The notes beneath the pieces were generated by a model. The model did not search any database and had not been told where the DNA came from. It worked only from the letters and a program-made list of their open reading frames with translations. Source: Sinorhizobium fredii NGR234 (GTDB lineage: Bacteria; Pseudomonadota; Alphaproteobacteria; Rhizobiales; Rhizobiaceae). From it: DNA of 64,000 nucleotides. The translations under genes and the position numbers were made by a program. Of the stretch, positions 1 to 8,778 are shown piece after piece. The DNA is taken from positions 2,108,001 through 2,172,000 of the forward strand of contig NC_012586.1 in NCBI RefSeq assembly GCF_000018545.1, written 5' to 3'. Position 1 is the stretch's first letter, and every line of letters starts with the position of its first letter.

Positions 1-803
1 GCCCGGCGGGCGAGCGCCAGCTGCGTCCGGATGATGGCGAGCGGCGTGCGCAACTGATGGCTGGCATTGCCGGTGAAATGACGAAGCGCATCGAGCGCCG
101 ACTGCAGGCGCACCATGAAGGAATTGACCGTGTCGACCAGCCCCTGAACCTCGCTCGGCACACGTTCGCCGATCGGGTGAAGGTCGTCGGGACTGCGCTC
201 GGCAATCGCGTCGCCGAGCCGATAGAGCGGCCTCAGTGAAAAGGTCACAGCCACCCAGACGATCAGCGCCGCACCGGCGATCATCAATGCGAGACGGAGC
301 GCCGAATGCAGCAGGATTGTCTGCGTCAGCTGGCGCCTGGCGATCGTCGTCTCGGCAACGGTGACGACGAAGGGAACGGAATTGACACCGGTAGAGGCGG
401 AGCGGCGAAGCACCGCGAGGCGGATCGGCTCGCCGCGGAAGACCGCATCGGCAAAGCTCGTCGACTGGCCGGCGACCTCGGGAAGCGATGGCAGCGTCTG
501 GTAGCCGGTGATGAACGCACCCGGCGGCCCGTCCACCCGGTAGAAGACGCGATCCTGCGCAGCCGAGGTCAGCATTTCGAGCGCCACATAGGGAATGTCG
601 ACCTGCAGCGTGCCGTCCTCGGCGACGACCACGCGCTCGGCGATCGCCAGCGCCGAGCCCGCGAGGACCCGGTCCGAGACGACATTCGCCGTCTTGACGG
701 CTTCCCGATAGGTATCCATCAGCGCGACCACGCCGATCACTGCGGTCGAGATCAACAACCAGCCGAGCAGCCTGCGTCGCAGCGAATAGACGACGGTCCT
801 CAT
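1..803 (-). CDS. tctE: Sensor histidine kinase, TctE-like (3' part beyond window)
   Basis: Membrane sensor kinase, probably the partner of the adjacent TctD-type regulator and controlling tricarboxylate-type uptake. Only the first 267 residues are in the window. Visible: a TM segment near residues 11-29, an extracytoplasmic domain of about 130 residues as in TctE-type kinases (2CSK_N family), a second TM near 166-188, a HAMP-like linker, and the H-box ASHQLRTPLAII with phospho-acceptor His249. The ATPase domain lies before base 1. The ATG overlaps the regulator stop by 4 bases (ATGA), so the two are translationally coupled. The ligand is inferred only from the neighbouring transporter. Confidence 0.85.
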   Translation of the reverse strand, partial: MRTVVYSLRRRLLGWLLISTAVIGVVALMDTYREAVKTANVVSDRVLAGSALAIAERVVVAEDGTLQVDIPYVALEMLTSAAQDRVFYRVDGPPGAFITGYQTLPSLPEVAGQSTSFADAVFRGEPIRLAVLRRSASTGVNSVPFVVTVAETTIARRQLTQTILLHSALRLALMIAGAALIVWVAVTFSLRPLYRLGDAIAERSPDDLHPIGERVPSEVQGLVDTVNSFMVRLQSALDALRHFTGNASHQLRTPLAIIRTQLALARR

Positions 804-1477
804 TGGGGGTTGGCCGCCTTGTCGAGGTAGTAGCCGATGCCGCGGGCGGTGCGCACCGTCAGGCCGTAGGGCGCCAGCCGCTTGCGCAGCCGGCTGACAT
901 ATTGCTCGATCGCATTGGGGCTGAGGTCGTCGTCGAGGCCGGTCAGCGATTGCACGATCGCGTCCTTGGCAACCACCTTGCCGGCGCGCATGAAGAGAAG
1001 CTCGAGAAGCCCCAGTTCGCGCGCCGGAATCTCGATCGGCACGCCGCCGGCGGAAAAGCTGCGGGCGGTGAGATCCAGCGAGACATTGCCATAGCTGACG
1101 ATCGAACTGCGCAACCCGGCCTGGCGCCGGAGCAGGACCCGCACGCGCGCCTCGAACTCGCCGATGTCGAAAGGCTTGATCAGGTAGTCGTCAGCCCCGA
1201 GATCGAGGCCCTTTACCCTTTCTTCCGGGGATCCCCGCGCCGTCAGGATCAGGACGGCCGCCCGGTTCTGCCGGGCCCGCATGGCACGCAGCACGTCGAG
1301 CCCGTCCATTTCCGGCAGGTTCAGATCCAGGATGACCAGATCGAAGCTCTCGGCCGCGGCGACGGCATGCGCCGAAGCGCCGTCGTTCACCACGTCGACG
1401 GCGTAGCCGCTGTCACGCAACAGGGTCGAGAGACCCTCTGCCAGGGCCTGATTGTCTTCAACGAGCAAGATTCGCAA
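800..1477 (-). CDS. tctD: OmpR-family response regulator, TctD-like
   Basis: DNA-binding response regulator of 225 residues. The receiver domain (1-115) has acidic pocket E7/D8, phospho-acceptor D51 (LVILDLNLPEMDG), T79 and K101 (LIKPFD). A C-terminal winged helix (about 130-220) contains EQYVSRLRKRL and VRTARGIGYYL, typical of OmpR/PhoB proteins. It is followed with a 4-base overlap by the sensor kinase, and is divergent from the binding-protein gene at 1557, with about 80 bases between them. It probably activates the tctCBA operon; a tandem 11-bp repeat upstream of tctC is the best candidate binding site. Confidence 0.9.
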   Translation of the reverse strand: MRILLVEDNQALAEGLSTLLRDSGYAVDVVNDGASAHAVAAAESFDLVILDLNLPEMDGLDVLRAMRARQNRAAVLILTARGSPEERVKGLDLGADDYLIKPFDIGEFEARVRVLLRRQAGLRSSIVSYGNVSLDLTARSFSAGGVPIEIPARELGLLELLFMRAGKVVAKDAIVQSLTGLDDDLSPNAIEQYVSRLRKRLAPYGLTVRTARGIGYYLDKAANPQ

Positions 1478-1556
1478 TTTTTACGTCTCCCCGCCCCACA
1501 GCTTATCGGTCGCGACCTTGCTTGTGAACGGCGTCGGGCTCAGGCATTGTGCAAAT

Positions 1557-2624
1557 ATGCGCTTGTTGATTTCTTTCGCTTTTTGGTTGCTTTTGGCTCG
1601 GCTCGCGTGTGCCGCCCCAGTGCTGTTCCCGGCCGCTTCGGGCGATACGGCCGCCCCGGTTCTCGTCGTCTATTCCTCGCTCGACGAGCCCTTGGCGCGG
1701 CCGATGATCGTCGGTTTCCAGAAGGCCAATCCGAATGTCGCGGTCCGCTACGAGGATATGCTCACCGGCGAGATCTACGACCGGATCGTCAAGGAAACCG
1801 ATGCGGGTCAGAGGACGGCCGATTTCGCCTTCTCTTCCGCCATGGACCTGCAGGTGAAGCTCAGCAACGACGGGTACGCGCAGCGCAGCGACCTGCCGAT
1901 GAGCGGCCGCTGGCCGGCCTGGGCCAACTGGCGCAATACGGCTTACGCGCTGACCTTCGAGCCGGCCGTGTTCGTCTATCACAAGCCGAGCTTCGCAAGA
2001 GAGCGGCCACCGGCGACGCGCGCCGAATTCGTCGAATACCTGAAGCGGCAAGGCAGCGACGTCTTCGGCCGCATCGGCACCTACGACATCGAGCGATCGG
2101 GCGTCGGCTTCCTGTTCATGGCCCGCGACCAGGAACAATTCGGCGACATCTGGAGCGTCATCCAGGCGATGGGCGCGGCCGGCGTCAAGCTCTATTCGAC
2201 CAGCCAGGCTATCCTCGAGCGGGTCGCGGACGGACGCTTCGTGCTCGGCTACAACATCCTCGGTTCCTACGCCGCCGATTGGGCCTCGCGGCACCCGGAT
2301 GTCGGCATCGTGCTGCCGAAGGATTATACCGTGGTGATGTCGCGAATCGGTCTCGTGCCGCAGGCAGCCGCCTCTCCCGATCTTGGCCGCCGCTATCTCG
2401 AATTCTTCATGTCGAAGGAAGGCCAGACGATCATGGCCCGCGAGTTGCAGATCCCGGCCGTCAGCCCGGAGGTCGCCGGCGAGAACACCGCCAATACGAT
2501 GCAGGAAATGCTTGGCGGGCAGTTGAAGCCGGTACCGGTCAGCCCCGGACTGATGGTCTATCTCGATCAGGTGAAGCGTGCCCGGCTGATCGCCCGCTGG
2601 AACGAGGTGCTCAGACTCCAGTGA
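1557..2624 (+). CDS. ABC-type periplasmic substrate-binding protein (iron-type family), no cognate permease
   Basis: Periplasmic protein of 355 residues. I start at the ATG at 1557 because it opens a clean signal peptide (MRLLISFAFWLLLARLACA, then APV); an in-frame upstream start at 1452 would run inside tctD. The mature protein has the type II binding-protein pattern of the FbpA/AfuA group (VLVVYSSLDEPLARPMI near the N-terminus, later FVYHKPSF and LEFFMSKEGQ). No ABC permease or ATPase is nearby; it sits between tctDE and tctCBA. Such orphan binding proteins are common beside tctDE-type systems, so it may feed ligand information to the TctE sensor rather than serve transport. That role is inference. 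Confidence 0.8.
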   Translation: MRLLISFAFWLLLARLACAAPVLFPAASGDTAAPVLVVYSSLDEPLARPMIVGFQKANPNVAVRYEDMLTGEIYDRIVKETDAGQRTADFAFSSAMDLQVKLSNDGYAQRSDLPMSGRWPAWANWRNTAYALTFEPAVFVYHKPSFARERPPATRAEFVEYLKRQGSDVFGRIGTYDIERSGVGFLFMARDQEQFGDIWSVIQAMGAAGVKLYSTSQAILERVADGRFVLGYNILGSYAADWASRHPDVGIVLPKDYTVVMSRIGLVPQAAASPDLGRRYLEFFMSKEGQTIMARELQIPAVSPEVAGENTANTMQEMLGGQLKPVPVSPGLMVYLDQVKRARLIARWNEVLRLQ

Positions 2625-2664
2625 ATATCCTTGGTGGCCGAAACAAACCGTTTACGCGCTGCCG

Positions 2665-2686
2665 GGTTGATGTCAGGTTAATGTCA
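2665..2686 (+). promoter_or_regulatory. Tandem 11-bp direct repeat, probable TctD operator upstream of tctC
   Basis: Two adjacent copies, GGTTGATGTCA (2665-2675) and GGTTAATGTCA (2676-2686), differ at one base. An 11-bp period places both half-sites on the same helix face, as OmpR-family dimers require. The site is 176 bases before the tctC start; an AT-richer stretch follows (TCTATGTTGGTTT), where a -10 element could lie. Assignment to TctD is by proximity. Confidence 0.55.
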
Positions 2687-2861
2687 GCTTTCTATGTTGG
2701 TTTAGGGCCGCTGGCGACCCGTGGAGGCGGAGTGCCAGCAGCGCATCGGGAGGAAATCACCAATCCGGTCGGAGGTTGCCGCTTTTAAGCTCAGCCGCCC
2801 GTTTCTCCCGTTCGCGACAACAATCACCGCGCGGACGAACCGCGCCTACGGAGGACCGACC

Positions 2862-3806
2862 TTGAAACATTTCTTCCTCGCATCCATTCTCGCCGGCGCG
2901 CTGGCGCTTCCGGCCTATGCCGCCGACTACACGATTATCGCGCCGGCAAACCCCGGCGGCGGCTGGGACCAGACCGCCCGCTCGCTGCAGACCGTCATGC
3001 AGCAGGAAGGCATTTCCGGCAACGTGCAGGTGCAGAACGTGCCCGGCGCCGGCGGCACGATCGGGCTCGCCCAGTTCGCCAGCCAGCAGAAGGGCAACCC
3101 GAATGCGCTGCTCGTCGGCGGTTACGTCATGGTCGGCGCCATCCTCACCAACAACTCGCCGGTCACCCTCAAGGACGTCACGCCGATCGCTCGCCTGACG
3201 GGCGAATATGAGGCGATCGTCGTTCCGGCCGCTTCCGAGATCAAGACGATGGCCGATCTCGTCGAGGCGCTGAAGAAGGATCCGGGCGCCGTTTCCTGGG
3301 GCGGCGGATCGGCCGGCGGCACCGACCACATCGCCGTGGGCCTCATTGCCAAGGCTGCCGGCGTCGACCCGACCAAGATCAACTACATCGCCTATTCCGG
3401 CGGTGGCGAGGCGCTCGCCGCCATTCTCGGCAGCCAGGTGACCGCCGGCATTTCCGGCTACGGCGAATTCGAGTCGCAGGTCAAGGCCGGCACGCTCCGC
3501 CTTCTCGCCGTCACGAGTGCCGAGCGCATCGAAGGCATCGATGCCCCGACGCTGAAGGAATCGGGCCTCGACGTCGTCGTCGAGAACTGGCGCATGGTCG
3601 CCGCCGCTCCGGGCCTCACCGACGAGCAGAAGGCTGCCGTCTCCGCCGACATCGAGAAGCTCGCCAAGTCCGCCGGCTGGCAGGAAGTGCTGAAGACCAA
3701 GGGCTGGCAGGACACGTACCTCGCCGGCGCCGCCTTCGATGAGCAGCTCTCCAAGGACGTTTCGGCAACCGAAGCCGTCCTCAAGGACATCGGACTGGTC
3801 AAATGA
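2862..3806 (+). CDS. tctC: Tripartite tricarboxylate transporter, periplasmic binding protein TctC
   Basis: Solute receptor of a TctABC secondary transporter, 314 residues. I choose the TTG at 2862: GGAGG sits 7-8 bases before it and it opens a proper signal peptide (LKHFFLASILAGALALPAYA, then ADYT). An in-frame ATG at 2721 would add a non-signal extension and lacks such a ribosome site. The mature protein has the TctC/Bug-family hallmark PANPGGGWDQTAR, the loop NVPGAGGTIG and the SWGGGSAGGTDH region. It overlaps tctB by 4 bases. The ligand is probably a di- or tricarboxylate but cannot be read from sequence. Confidence 0.93.
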   Translation: MKHFFLASILAGALALPAYAADYTIIAPANPGGGWDQTARSLQTVMQQEGISGNVQVQNVPGAGGTIGLAQFASQQKGNPNALLVGGYVMVGAILTNNSPVTLKDVTPIARLTGEYEAIVVPAASEIKTMADLVEALKKDPGAVSWGGGSAGGTDHIAVGLIAKAAGVDPTKINYIAYSGGGEALAAILGSQVTAGISGYGEFESQVKAGTLRLLAVTSAERIEGIDAPTLKESGLDVVVENWRMVAAAPGLTDEQKAAVSADIEKLAKSAGWQEVLKTKGWQDTYLAGAAFDEQLSKDVSATEAVLKDIGLVK

Positions 3807-4294
3807 GCAGGGGAGATAGCCCTTCCGTCGAAACGCGCCGCCCTGACAGGGCGGCGCTGATCATCGCCGTCGTACTCGCTGCGATTGCCGGCCTGATCTT
3901 CTGGGACGTGTCCCGTCTCGCTGGGCTCGCCGGCTACTCGCAGGTCGGTCCAACCACCGTGCCTTACGCGATCGCCTGCTGTCTTATCGTGCTTGCCATC
4001 TGGACGGCCATCGAGGGCTTCAGGGGCGATTTCGCCGAGCGTGAGCCGCAGCAGCTCGGGCCGGTCGCCTGGATCGTCGGCGGCCTTGCGGCGCAGATGC
4101 TGCTGCTCAATACGCTCGGTTTTTCGATCGCGACCGGCGTGCTCTTCGCCATGACGGCGCGCGGCTTCGGGAAGCGGCAGCTTTGGCTGACAATGCCCTT
4201 CGGCATCGTCGCCAGTTTCGTGGTCTGGACGATCTTCGCCAAAGTCCTGCAATTGTCGCTGCCGGCAGGACCGCTCGAACGTCTGCTCTTCTAG
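3803..4294 (+). CDS. tctB: Tripartite tricarboxylate transporter, small membrane subunit TctB
   Basis: Small integral membrane component of 163 residues with about four hydrophobic segments (near 18-36, 52-68, 88-108 and 120-145), matching TctB length and topology. Its ATG overlaps the tctC stop (ATGA) and tctA follows 14 bases later, so the three genes form one operon. TctB proteins vary in sequence; the call rests on topology and position between tctC and tctA. Confidence 0.88.
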   Translation: MSRGDSPSVETRRPDRAALIIAVVLAAIAGLIFWDVSRLAGLAGYSQVGPTTVPYAIACCLIVLAIWTAIEGFRGDFAEREPQQLGPVAWIVGGLAAQMLLLNTLGFSIATGVLFAMTARGFGKRQLWLTMPFGIVASFVVWTIFAKVLQLSLPAGPLERLLF

Positions 4295-4308
4295 AAAGGC
4301 CGGCACCT

Positions 4309-5826
4309 ATGGGTACTCTCGATTTCCTTTTGCAGGGGCTGCTGGTTGCTGCGCAACCGATGAACCTGCTCTACGCGTTGATCGGCGTGACACTCGGCAC
4401 GGCTGTCGGCGTCCTGCCGGGCATCGGTCCTGCTTTGACTGTGGCGCTTCTGCTGCCTGTCACCTACCAGCTTGATCCGGGCGGCTCGCTGATCATGTTC
4501 GCCGGCATCTACTACGGCGGCATGTATGGCGGCTCGACGACATCGATCCTGCTCAACACGCCCGGCGAAAGCTCCTCGATCGTCACCGCGCTCGAAGGCA
4601 ACAAGATGGCGCGCGCCGGCCGTGGCGGACCCGCCCTGGCGACCGCGGCGATCGGCTCCTTCGTCGCCGGCCTCATTGCTACGCTCGGCCTTGCCTTCGT
4701 TGCCCCCTATATCGTCAAGCTGGCCCTCGTCTTCGGCCCGCGCGAATATTTTGCGCTGATGGTGCTCGCCTTCGTCACCGTTTCTTCCGCCTTCGGCGAC
4801 TCGACGCTGCGCGGCCTCACCTCGCTCTTCGTCGGCCTGACGCTCGCCTGCATCGGCATCGACCAGTTGACCGGCCAGGCGCGGCTCTCCTTCGGGGTTC
4901 CGGATCTGCTCGACGGCATCGAGGTGACGACGCTCGCCGTTGCCATGTTCGCGATCGGCGAAACCCTCTACATCGCCGCCCAGGGCGACAAGGGCCCCGA
5001 CAAGGTCGAGGCCGTGCGCGGCTCGGTGTGGATGAGCGCCACGGATTGGGCGCGTTCCTGGAAGGCGTGGCTGCGCGGCACGTTCATCGGCTTCCCGATC
5101 GGCGCGATGCCGGCCGGCGGCGCCGAGATCGGCACGTTCCTGTCCTATGCCACCGAGAAGCGGCTGAGCAAGCATCCGGAGGAATTCGGCAATGGCGCGA
5201 TCGAAGGCGTCGCCGGTCCGGAAGCCGCCAACAACGCGTCGGCGGCCGGCACGCTCGTGCCGCTCCTGACCCTCGGCCTGCCGACCTCGGCGACGGCGGC
5301 GATCATGCTCGCCGGCTTCCAGCAATACGGCCTGCAGCCCGGCCCGCTGCTCTTCGCGACCAATCCGCAGCTCGTCTGGGGCCTGATCGCCAGCCTGCTG
5401 ATCGCCAACTTCATGCTGCTCGTCCTGAACCTGCCGCTGGTCGGCCTCTGGGTGAAGCTGCTGACGATCCCGAAGCCCTGGCTCTATGCCGGCATCCTGC
5501 TGTTCGCAACGCTCGGCACGATCGGCGCCAATCCCTCGGTGTTCGAACTGGGCATGCTGCTCGCCTTCGGCCTGCTCGGCTACGTCATGCGCGTCTTCGG
5601 CTACCCGATCGCACCGGTCGTCGTCGGCCTGATCCTCGGGCCGCTCGCCGAACAGCAGTTGCGCCGGGCGCTGTCGATCAGCCAGGGTGACGTGACCGTG
5701 CTCTTCACCTCGCCGATTGCCGCCGTGCTGCTGGCGATCGCGGCGCTGGCCTTCATCGTGCCGCTGATCCTGAGGGCCCGCGGCCGCGGCGAAGTGCTCG
5801 CCCAGCTTGCGGCCAGCGAAGACTGA
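4309..5826 (+). CDS. tctA: Tripartite tricarboxylate transporter, large permease subunit TctA
   Basis: Large membrane permease of 505 residues with about 12 hydrophobic segments. Family signatures are clear: [17 protein letters not shown] near residue 35, the [20 protein letters not shown] loop near 65-85, and the second-half [29 protein letters not shown] region. I start at the ATG at 4309, which gives the usual TctA N-terminus; an in-frame upstream start at 4183 would lie inside tctB. A strong terminator follows, ending the operon. Confidence 0.95.
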   Translation: MGTLDFLLQGLLVAAQPMNLLYALIGVTLGTAVGVLPGIGPALTVALLLPVTYQLDPGGSLIMFAGIYYGGMYGGSTTSILLNTPGESSSIVTALEGNKMARAGRGGPALATAAIGSFVAGLIATLGLAFVAPYIVKLALVFGPREYFALMVLAFVTVSSAFGDSTLRGLTSLFVGLTLACIGIDQLTGQARLSFGVPDLLDGIEVTTLAVAMFAIGETLYIAAQGDKGPDKVEAVRGSVWMSATDWARSWKAWLRGTFIGFPIGAMPAGGAEIGTFLSYATEKRLSKHPEEFGNGAIEGVAGPEAANNASAAGTLVPLLTLGLPTSATAAIMLAGFQQYGLQPGPLLFATNPQLVWGLIASLLIANFMLLVLNLPLVGLWVKLLTIPKPWLYAGILLFATLGTIGANPSVFELGMLLAFGLLGYVMRVFGYPIAPVVVGLILGPLAEQQLRRALSISQGDVTVLFTSPIAAVLLAIAALAFIVPLILRARGRGEVLAQLAASED

Positions 5827-5891
5827 TCTCTTCCGCCTCCCAAGGCGCTTAGAGGAGCGGAACGAGGAGGGGCAGCCACGTCCCGCTCAAC

Positions 5892-5929
5892 AGCAGGCCC
5901 GGTTGGCGACCGCCACCGGGCCTGCTTTC
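5892..5929 (+). terminator. Rho-independent terminator after tctA
   Basis: Twelve-base perfect arms AGCAGGCCCGGT (5892-5903) and ACCGGGCCTGCT (5915-5926) with an 11-base loop, then a short T-rich tail. It lies 65 bases after the tctA stop. Confidence 0.85.
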
Positions 5930-5986
5930 ATTGCATGGCTGGAGTGAGGTTTTGTGCATTGCAAAATAGCCTCGCCGGGCCCATCT

Positions 5987-6020
5987 TTTGCTCATCGAAT
6001 TGAAACGAAAAGTGAGCAAA
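5987..6020 (+). promoter_or_regulatory. Inverted repeat upstream of a small gene
   Basis: TTTGCTCA (5987-5994) and TGAGCAAA (6013-6020) are perfect 8-bp arms with an 18-base spacer, ending 4 bases before the start of the 54-aa gene. A second motif just upstream, TTTTG-N7-CAAAA around the TGCATTG stretch near 5950-5966, is also palindromic. These could be operator sites or a hairpin over the start; no regulator can be assigned. Confidence 0.35.
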
Positions 6021-6024
6021 GACA

Positions 6025-6189
6025 ATGACTAGCAAGAACCGCATGGGCTTCATCGGCCGCGCCTTCGCCGTCCTGGGCGCAGCGACCGCCGCAGCCGCGG
6101 CCGTCGAAGGTCACCGTCGCCCGAATGCCCGCGACCTCCACACGCTCGGCATCAATCCGGCCAACTTCCCGGACACCCGCCCAGGCTGA
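6025..6189 (+). CDS. Small hypothetical protein, 54 aa
   Basis: Reading frame from ATG 6025 to TGA 6189. The product has a basic start (MTSKNR), an Ala-rich helix (AFAVLGAATAAAAAVEG, about residues 14-28) and a polar tail with HRRPNARDLHTLGINPANF. Third-position GC preference fits a real gene. The Ala-rich segment is too weakly hydrophobic to call a membrane span with confidence. It stands alone after the tctA terminator, with an inverted repeat in front. I recall similar short proteins in rhizobia but assign no function. Ribosome site is weak (AGTGAG). Confidence 0.55.
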   Translation: MTSKNRMGFIGRAFAVLGAATAAAAAVEGHRRPNARDLHTLGINPANFPDTRPG

Positions 6190-6400
6190 TCCGGAACATA
6201 CGGTCGCAGACTGGTCTGGTCGTGCGGCTATGAGACGACGGAATAGGCGGCGGCTGAATTTGCCGCCGTTGGGATGAAATCCCGCAGCTTTCACGAGTGG
6301 TCCCGCTGCCACGCTTCTCTTCCACCGGAGACGTTGGGCGCCACCGGTGACGACTGATCCCCACTCTTGACCCATGGCGAGGCCGTGTCATCCTCATCGG

Positions 6401-7180
6401 ATGACCAGCGCTGTGCTCCTGGATCTTGCCGGGGTCATCTATGATGGCGAGAAAGCCGTCCCCGGGGCGGCAGAGGCGGTCGCCCGCCTGCGCGCCGCCG
6501 GCCTTCCCATCCGCTTCGTCAGCAACACGACTCGCTCGAGCAAGCCGACCATCCTTGCCCGGCTCGCGCGACTGGGGCTTCCCGTGACGAGCAATGAACT
6601 CTTCACGCCGGCCGAGGCCGCCTGCGATTGGCTCCGCGCGCACAGTCGCGGCGCCCATCTGCTGGTCCATCCCGATCTCGTCTCCGAGTTCCAGGATCTG
6701 CCCACTGACAGCGGCATGGCGGTCGTCGTCGGCGACGCTGGCGATGCCTTCGATTATCGATCCCTGAACGCCGCCTTTCGAAAACTCACCGATGGCGCCG
6801 AATTGCTGGCGCTTGCGCCGAACCGCGCCTTCAAGGACGCCGACGGCGGGTTGAGCCTCGACGCTGGACCCTTTATCGCCGCGCTGGAATTTGCCAGCCA
6901 GCGGCAAGCGATCGTCCTCGGCAAGCCGGCACCCGGCTTTTTCCGCGCCGCCCTCGCCACCATACCTTGTCCGGCAGCCGAGGCCGTGATGGTCGGGGAC
7001 GATGCGGAAACGGATGTCGCCGGTGCGCTGAGCGCCGGGCTTGGTCACGCGCTGCTGGTGCGGACGGGAAAGTATCGCGAGGGTGACGAGGCGCGGTTCG
7101 CGCCGGCGCCGTCTGCCACTGTTGACGACATTTCGGCCGCAGTCGACTGGATCCTGGCAAGGCGCCGCGGGAGCGAATGA
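6401..7180 (+). CDS. HAD-superfamily phosphatase, LHPP-like
   Basis: Cytoplasmic HAD hydrolase of 259 residues, subfamily IIA. It resembles LHPP (phospholysine/phosphohistidine/pyrophosphate phosphatase) along its length: LLDLAGVIYDG at the start, FVSNTTRSS, VVVGDAGDAFDY with the LNAAF segment, LGKPAPGFF and VMVGDDAETDVAGA. The nucleophile Asp is present, but the usual second Asp of DxD is Ala (DLAG); human LHPP, as I remember it, has DISG at this place. I prefer the ATG at 6401 because the family core begins directly there; an in-frame ATG at 6374 would add nine residues, and neither has a clear ribosome site. Substrate unknown. Confidence 0.8.
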   Translation: MTSAVLLDLAGVIYDGEKAVPGAAEAVARLRAAGLPIRFVSNTTRSSKPTILARLARLGLPVTSNELFTPAEAACDWLRAHSRGAHLLVHPDLVSEFQDLPTDSGMAVVVGDAGDAFDYRSLNAAFRKLTDGAELLALAPNRAFKDADGGLSLDAGPFIAALEFASQRQAIVLGKPAPGFFRAALATIPCPAAEAVMVGDDAETDVAGALSAGLGHALLVRTGKYREGDEARFAPAPSATVDDISAAVDWILARRRGSE

Positions 7181-7190
7181 TCCGGCGAAC

Positions 7191-7218
7191 AAAAAAGGCG
7201 CCGACCGAGGTCGGCGCC
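7191..7218 (-). terminator. Rho-independent terminator after glnII
   Basis: On the minus strand a GC-rich hairpin with arms GGCGCCGAC and GTCGGCGCC (7197-7218) is followed by six T (7191-7196). It lies 20 bases past the glnII stop. Confidence 0.9.
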
Positions 7219-7237
7219 GTCAAGTGGCTTGGGAGTC

Positions 7238-8272
7238 TTAAGCGACCTTCGAAACCGCGGCCGGAACGGAAGCAATCGTCTTCAGAACGCGCGAAGCGAT
7301 CTGGTAGGGGTCGCCCTGGGAGTTCGGGCGGCGGTCTTCCAGATAACCCTTATAGCCGTTGTTGACGAAGCTGTGCGGCACGCGGATCGATGCGCCGCGG
7401 TCGGCAACACCGTAGCTGAACTTGTTCCACGGCGCCGTCTCGTGCTTGCCGGTCAGGCGCAGGTGGTTGTCCGGACCGTAGACCTCGATGTGTTCCATCA
7501 GGTTCTTGTCGAAGGCGGCCATCAGCGCTTCGAAATAGTCCTTGCCGCCGACTTCACGCATGTAGGCGGTCGAGAAGTTGCAGTGCATGCCGGAGCCGTT
7601 CCAGTCGGTGTCGCCGAGCGGCTTGCAGTGGTACTCGACGTCGATGCCGTATTTTTCGGTCAGGCGCTGCAGCAAGTAGCGCGCCATCCACACTTCGTCG
7701 GCAGCCCTCTTGGAGCCCTTGCCGAAGACCTGGAATTCCCACTGGCCCTTGGCGACTTCGGCGTTGATGCCTTCATGGTTGATGCCGGCGGCCAGGCAGA
7801 TATCGAGATGCTCTTCGACAATCTTGCGGGCGACATCACCGACATTCGAATAGCCGACACCGGTGTAGTACGGGCCCTGCGGCGCCGGATAGCCCTGCTC
7901 CGGGAAGCCGAGCGGGCGGCCGTTCTTGTAGAAGAAGTATTCCTGCTCGAAGCCGAACCAGGCGCCTTCGTCGTCGAGGATCGTGGCGCGCGAGTTCGAC
8001 GGATGCGGCGTCTTGCCGTCCGGCATCATGACCTCGCACATGACCAGCACGCCGTTGGTGCGGACCGGATCCGGGTAGACGGCAACCGGCTTCAGCACGC
8101 AATCGGAGCTGCGGCCTTCGGCCTGGTTCGTCGAGCTTCCGTCGAAGCCCCAGAGCGGAAGCTGCTCGAGCGTCGGAAAGGCGTCGAATTCCTTGATCTG
8201 CGTCTTGCCGCGGAGATTTGGTACGGGCGTGTAGCCATCGAGCCAGATGTACTCGAGCTTATACTTGGTCAT
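7238..8272 (-). CDS. glnII: Glutamine synthetase type II
   Basis: Cytoplasmic eukaryote-type glutamine synthetase (GSII), 344 residues, joining ammonium and glutamate with ATP. Recognised by the short GSII length (GSI is about 470), the N-terminal KLEYIWLDGYTPVPNLRGKT, WGFDGSSTNQAEG, FGFEQEYFF, GMHCNFSTAYMR and KFSYGVADRGASIRVP. GSII enzymes are octamers or decamers and lack GSI-type adenylylation control. Rhizobia carry it beside glnA and express it under nitrogen limitation. A sigma-54 promoter lies about 100 bases upstream, and the divergent neighbour gstI encodes its translational inhibitor. Confidence 0.97.
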   Translation of the reverse strand: MTKYKLEYIWLDGYTPVPNLRGKTQIKEFDAFPTLEQLPLWGFDGSSTNQAEGRSSDCVLKPVAVYPDPVRTNGVLVMCEVMMPDGKTPHPSNSRATILDDEGAWFGFEQEYFFYKNGRPLGFPEQGYPAPQGPYYTGVGYSNVGDVARKIVEEHLDICLAAGINHEGINAEVAKGQWEFQVFGKGSKRAADEVWMARYLLQRLTEKYGIDVEYHCKPLGDTDWNGSGMHCNFSTAYMREVGGKDYFEALMAAFDKNLMEHIEVYGPDNHLRLTGKHETAPWNKFSYGVADRGASIRVPHSFVNNGYKGYLEDRRPNSQGDPYQIASRVLKTIASVPAAVSKVA

Positions 8273-8296
8273 TAGCGAATCTCTCTAACGTGGTGC

Positions 8297-8342
8297 TGCG
8301 AGGTTTGAGAATTCCTGGCGCGGCCTCGCACGGAAAACGTGC
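8297..8342 (-). promoter_or_regulatory. glnII leader: two mutually exclusive hairpins
   Basis: In the glnII 5' untranslated region, TGCGAGG (8297-8303) can pair with CCTCGCA (8324-8330), while GCACG (8328-8332) can pair with CGTGC (8338-8342). Bases 8328-8330 belong to both stems, so only one can form at a time. In R. leguminosarum the GstI protein blocks glnII translation, so this leader is the expected target; the mechanism here is inference. Confidence 0.5.
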
Positions 8343-8368
8343 TCGACCACCAGGGATCGACTCCCTTC

Positions 8369-8387
8369 AAGCATCAAGCGTGCCAAC
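8369..8387 (-). promoter_or_regulatory. Sigma-54 promoter of glnII
   Basis: The minus strand reads GTTGGCACGCTTGATGCTT, matching the -24/-12 consensus TTGGCACG-N4-TTGCT except for one base, with the required ten bases between the invariant GG (8384-8383) and GC (8372-8371). It lies 97-115 bases before the glnII start. A degenerate NtrC-like site, CGCAC-N5-GTGGC, is at 8453-8467. Confidence 0.8.
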
Positions 8388-8778
8388 TCGGCGAGCGGCT
8401 CGACTCTTTTTTCGGCCGGCAGCGGATCGAGACCGGATTCCGTTGGATCGAGCGCACGGATCGTGGCGGACGGCAAATCGCCCCTGAGGCATCGGTTTTT
8501 TGCCACCCCGTTGATTTTGCTGGATATACCGCACCTTCCCGCCGCTCGACCCTACGGCGTCCGCATCCGGCGGCAGCGCAGCGAACGCTGCAAAATGCGT
8601 CAGTTGCGCGCAGCTGCCTAAAAAATCGCACCGAGCGCCTTCCCTCGCGTCCAAGCACAGGGCCATGCTCGCGAATCCGGCACGCAATTGAACGTTTTTT
8701 CGGCATTTCGCGTAAATGATGTGCAATTTCTGCCACGGCGTACTATCTTTGACCGCAGGACTCACCGGAGACCAGAGC
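8388..8778. other. glnII-gstI control region, no gene
   Basis: About 390 bases between the glnII promoter and gstI. I see no convincing coding frame. It holds the weak NtrC-like palindrome at 8453-8467. A possible gstI sigma-70 promoter has TTGAAC near 8689 with GTAAAT 18 bases later, but this is uncertain. Confidence 0.5.

Noticed and set aside
803..2788. Long plus-strand open frame opposite tctD and through the binding protein
   Set aside because: It lies antisense to tctD and out of frame with the binding-protein gene; the product is Arg/Gly-rich with no family resemblance, as expected of GC-rich shadow frames.
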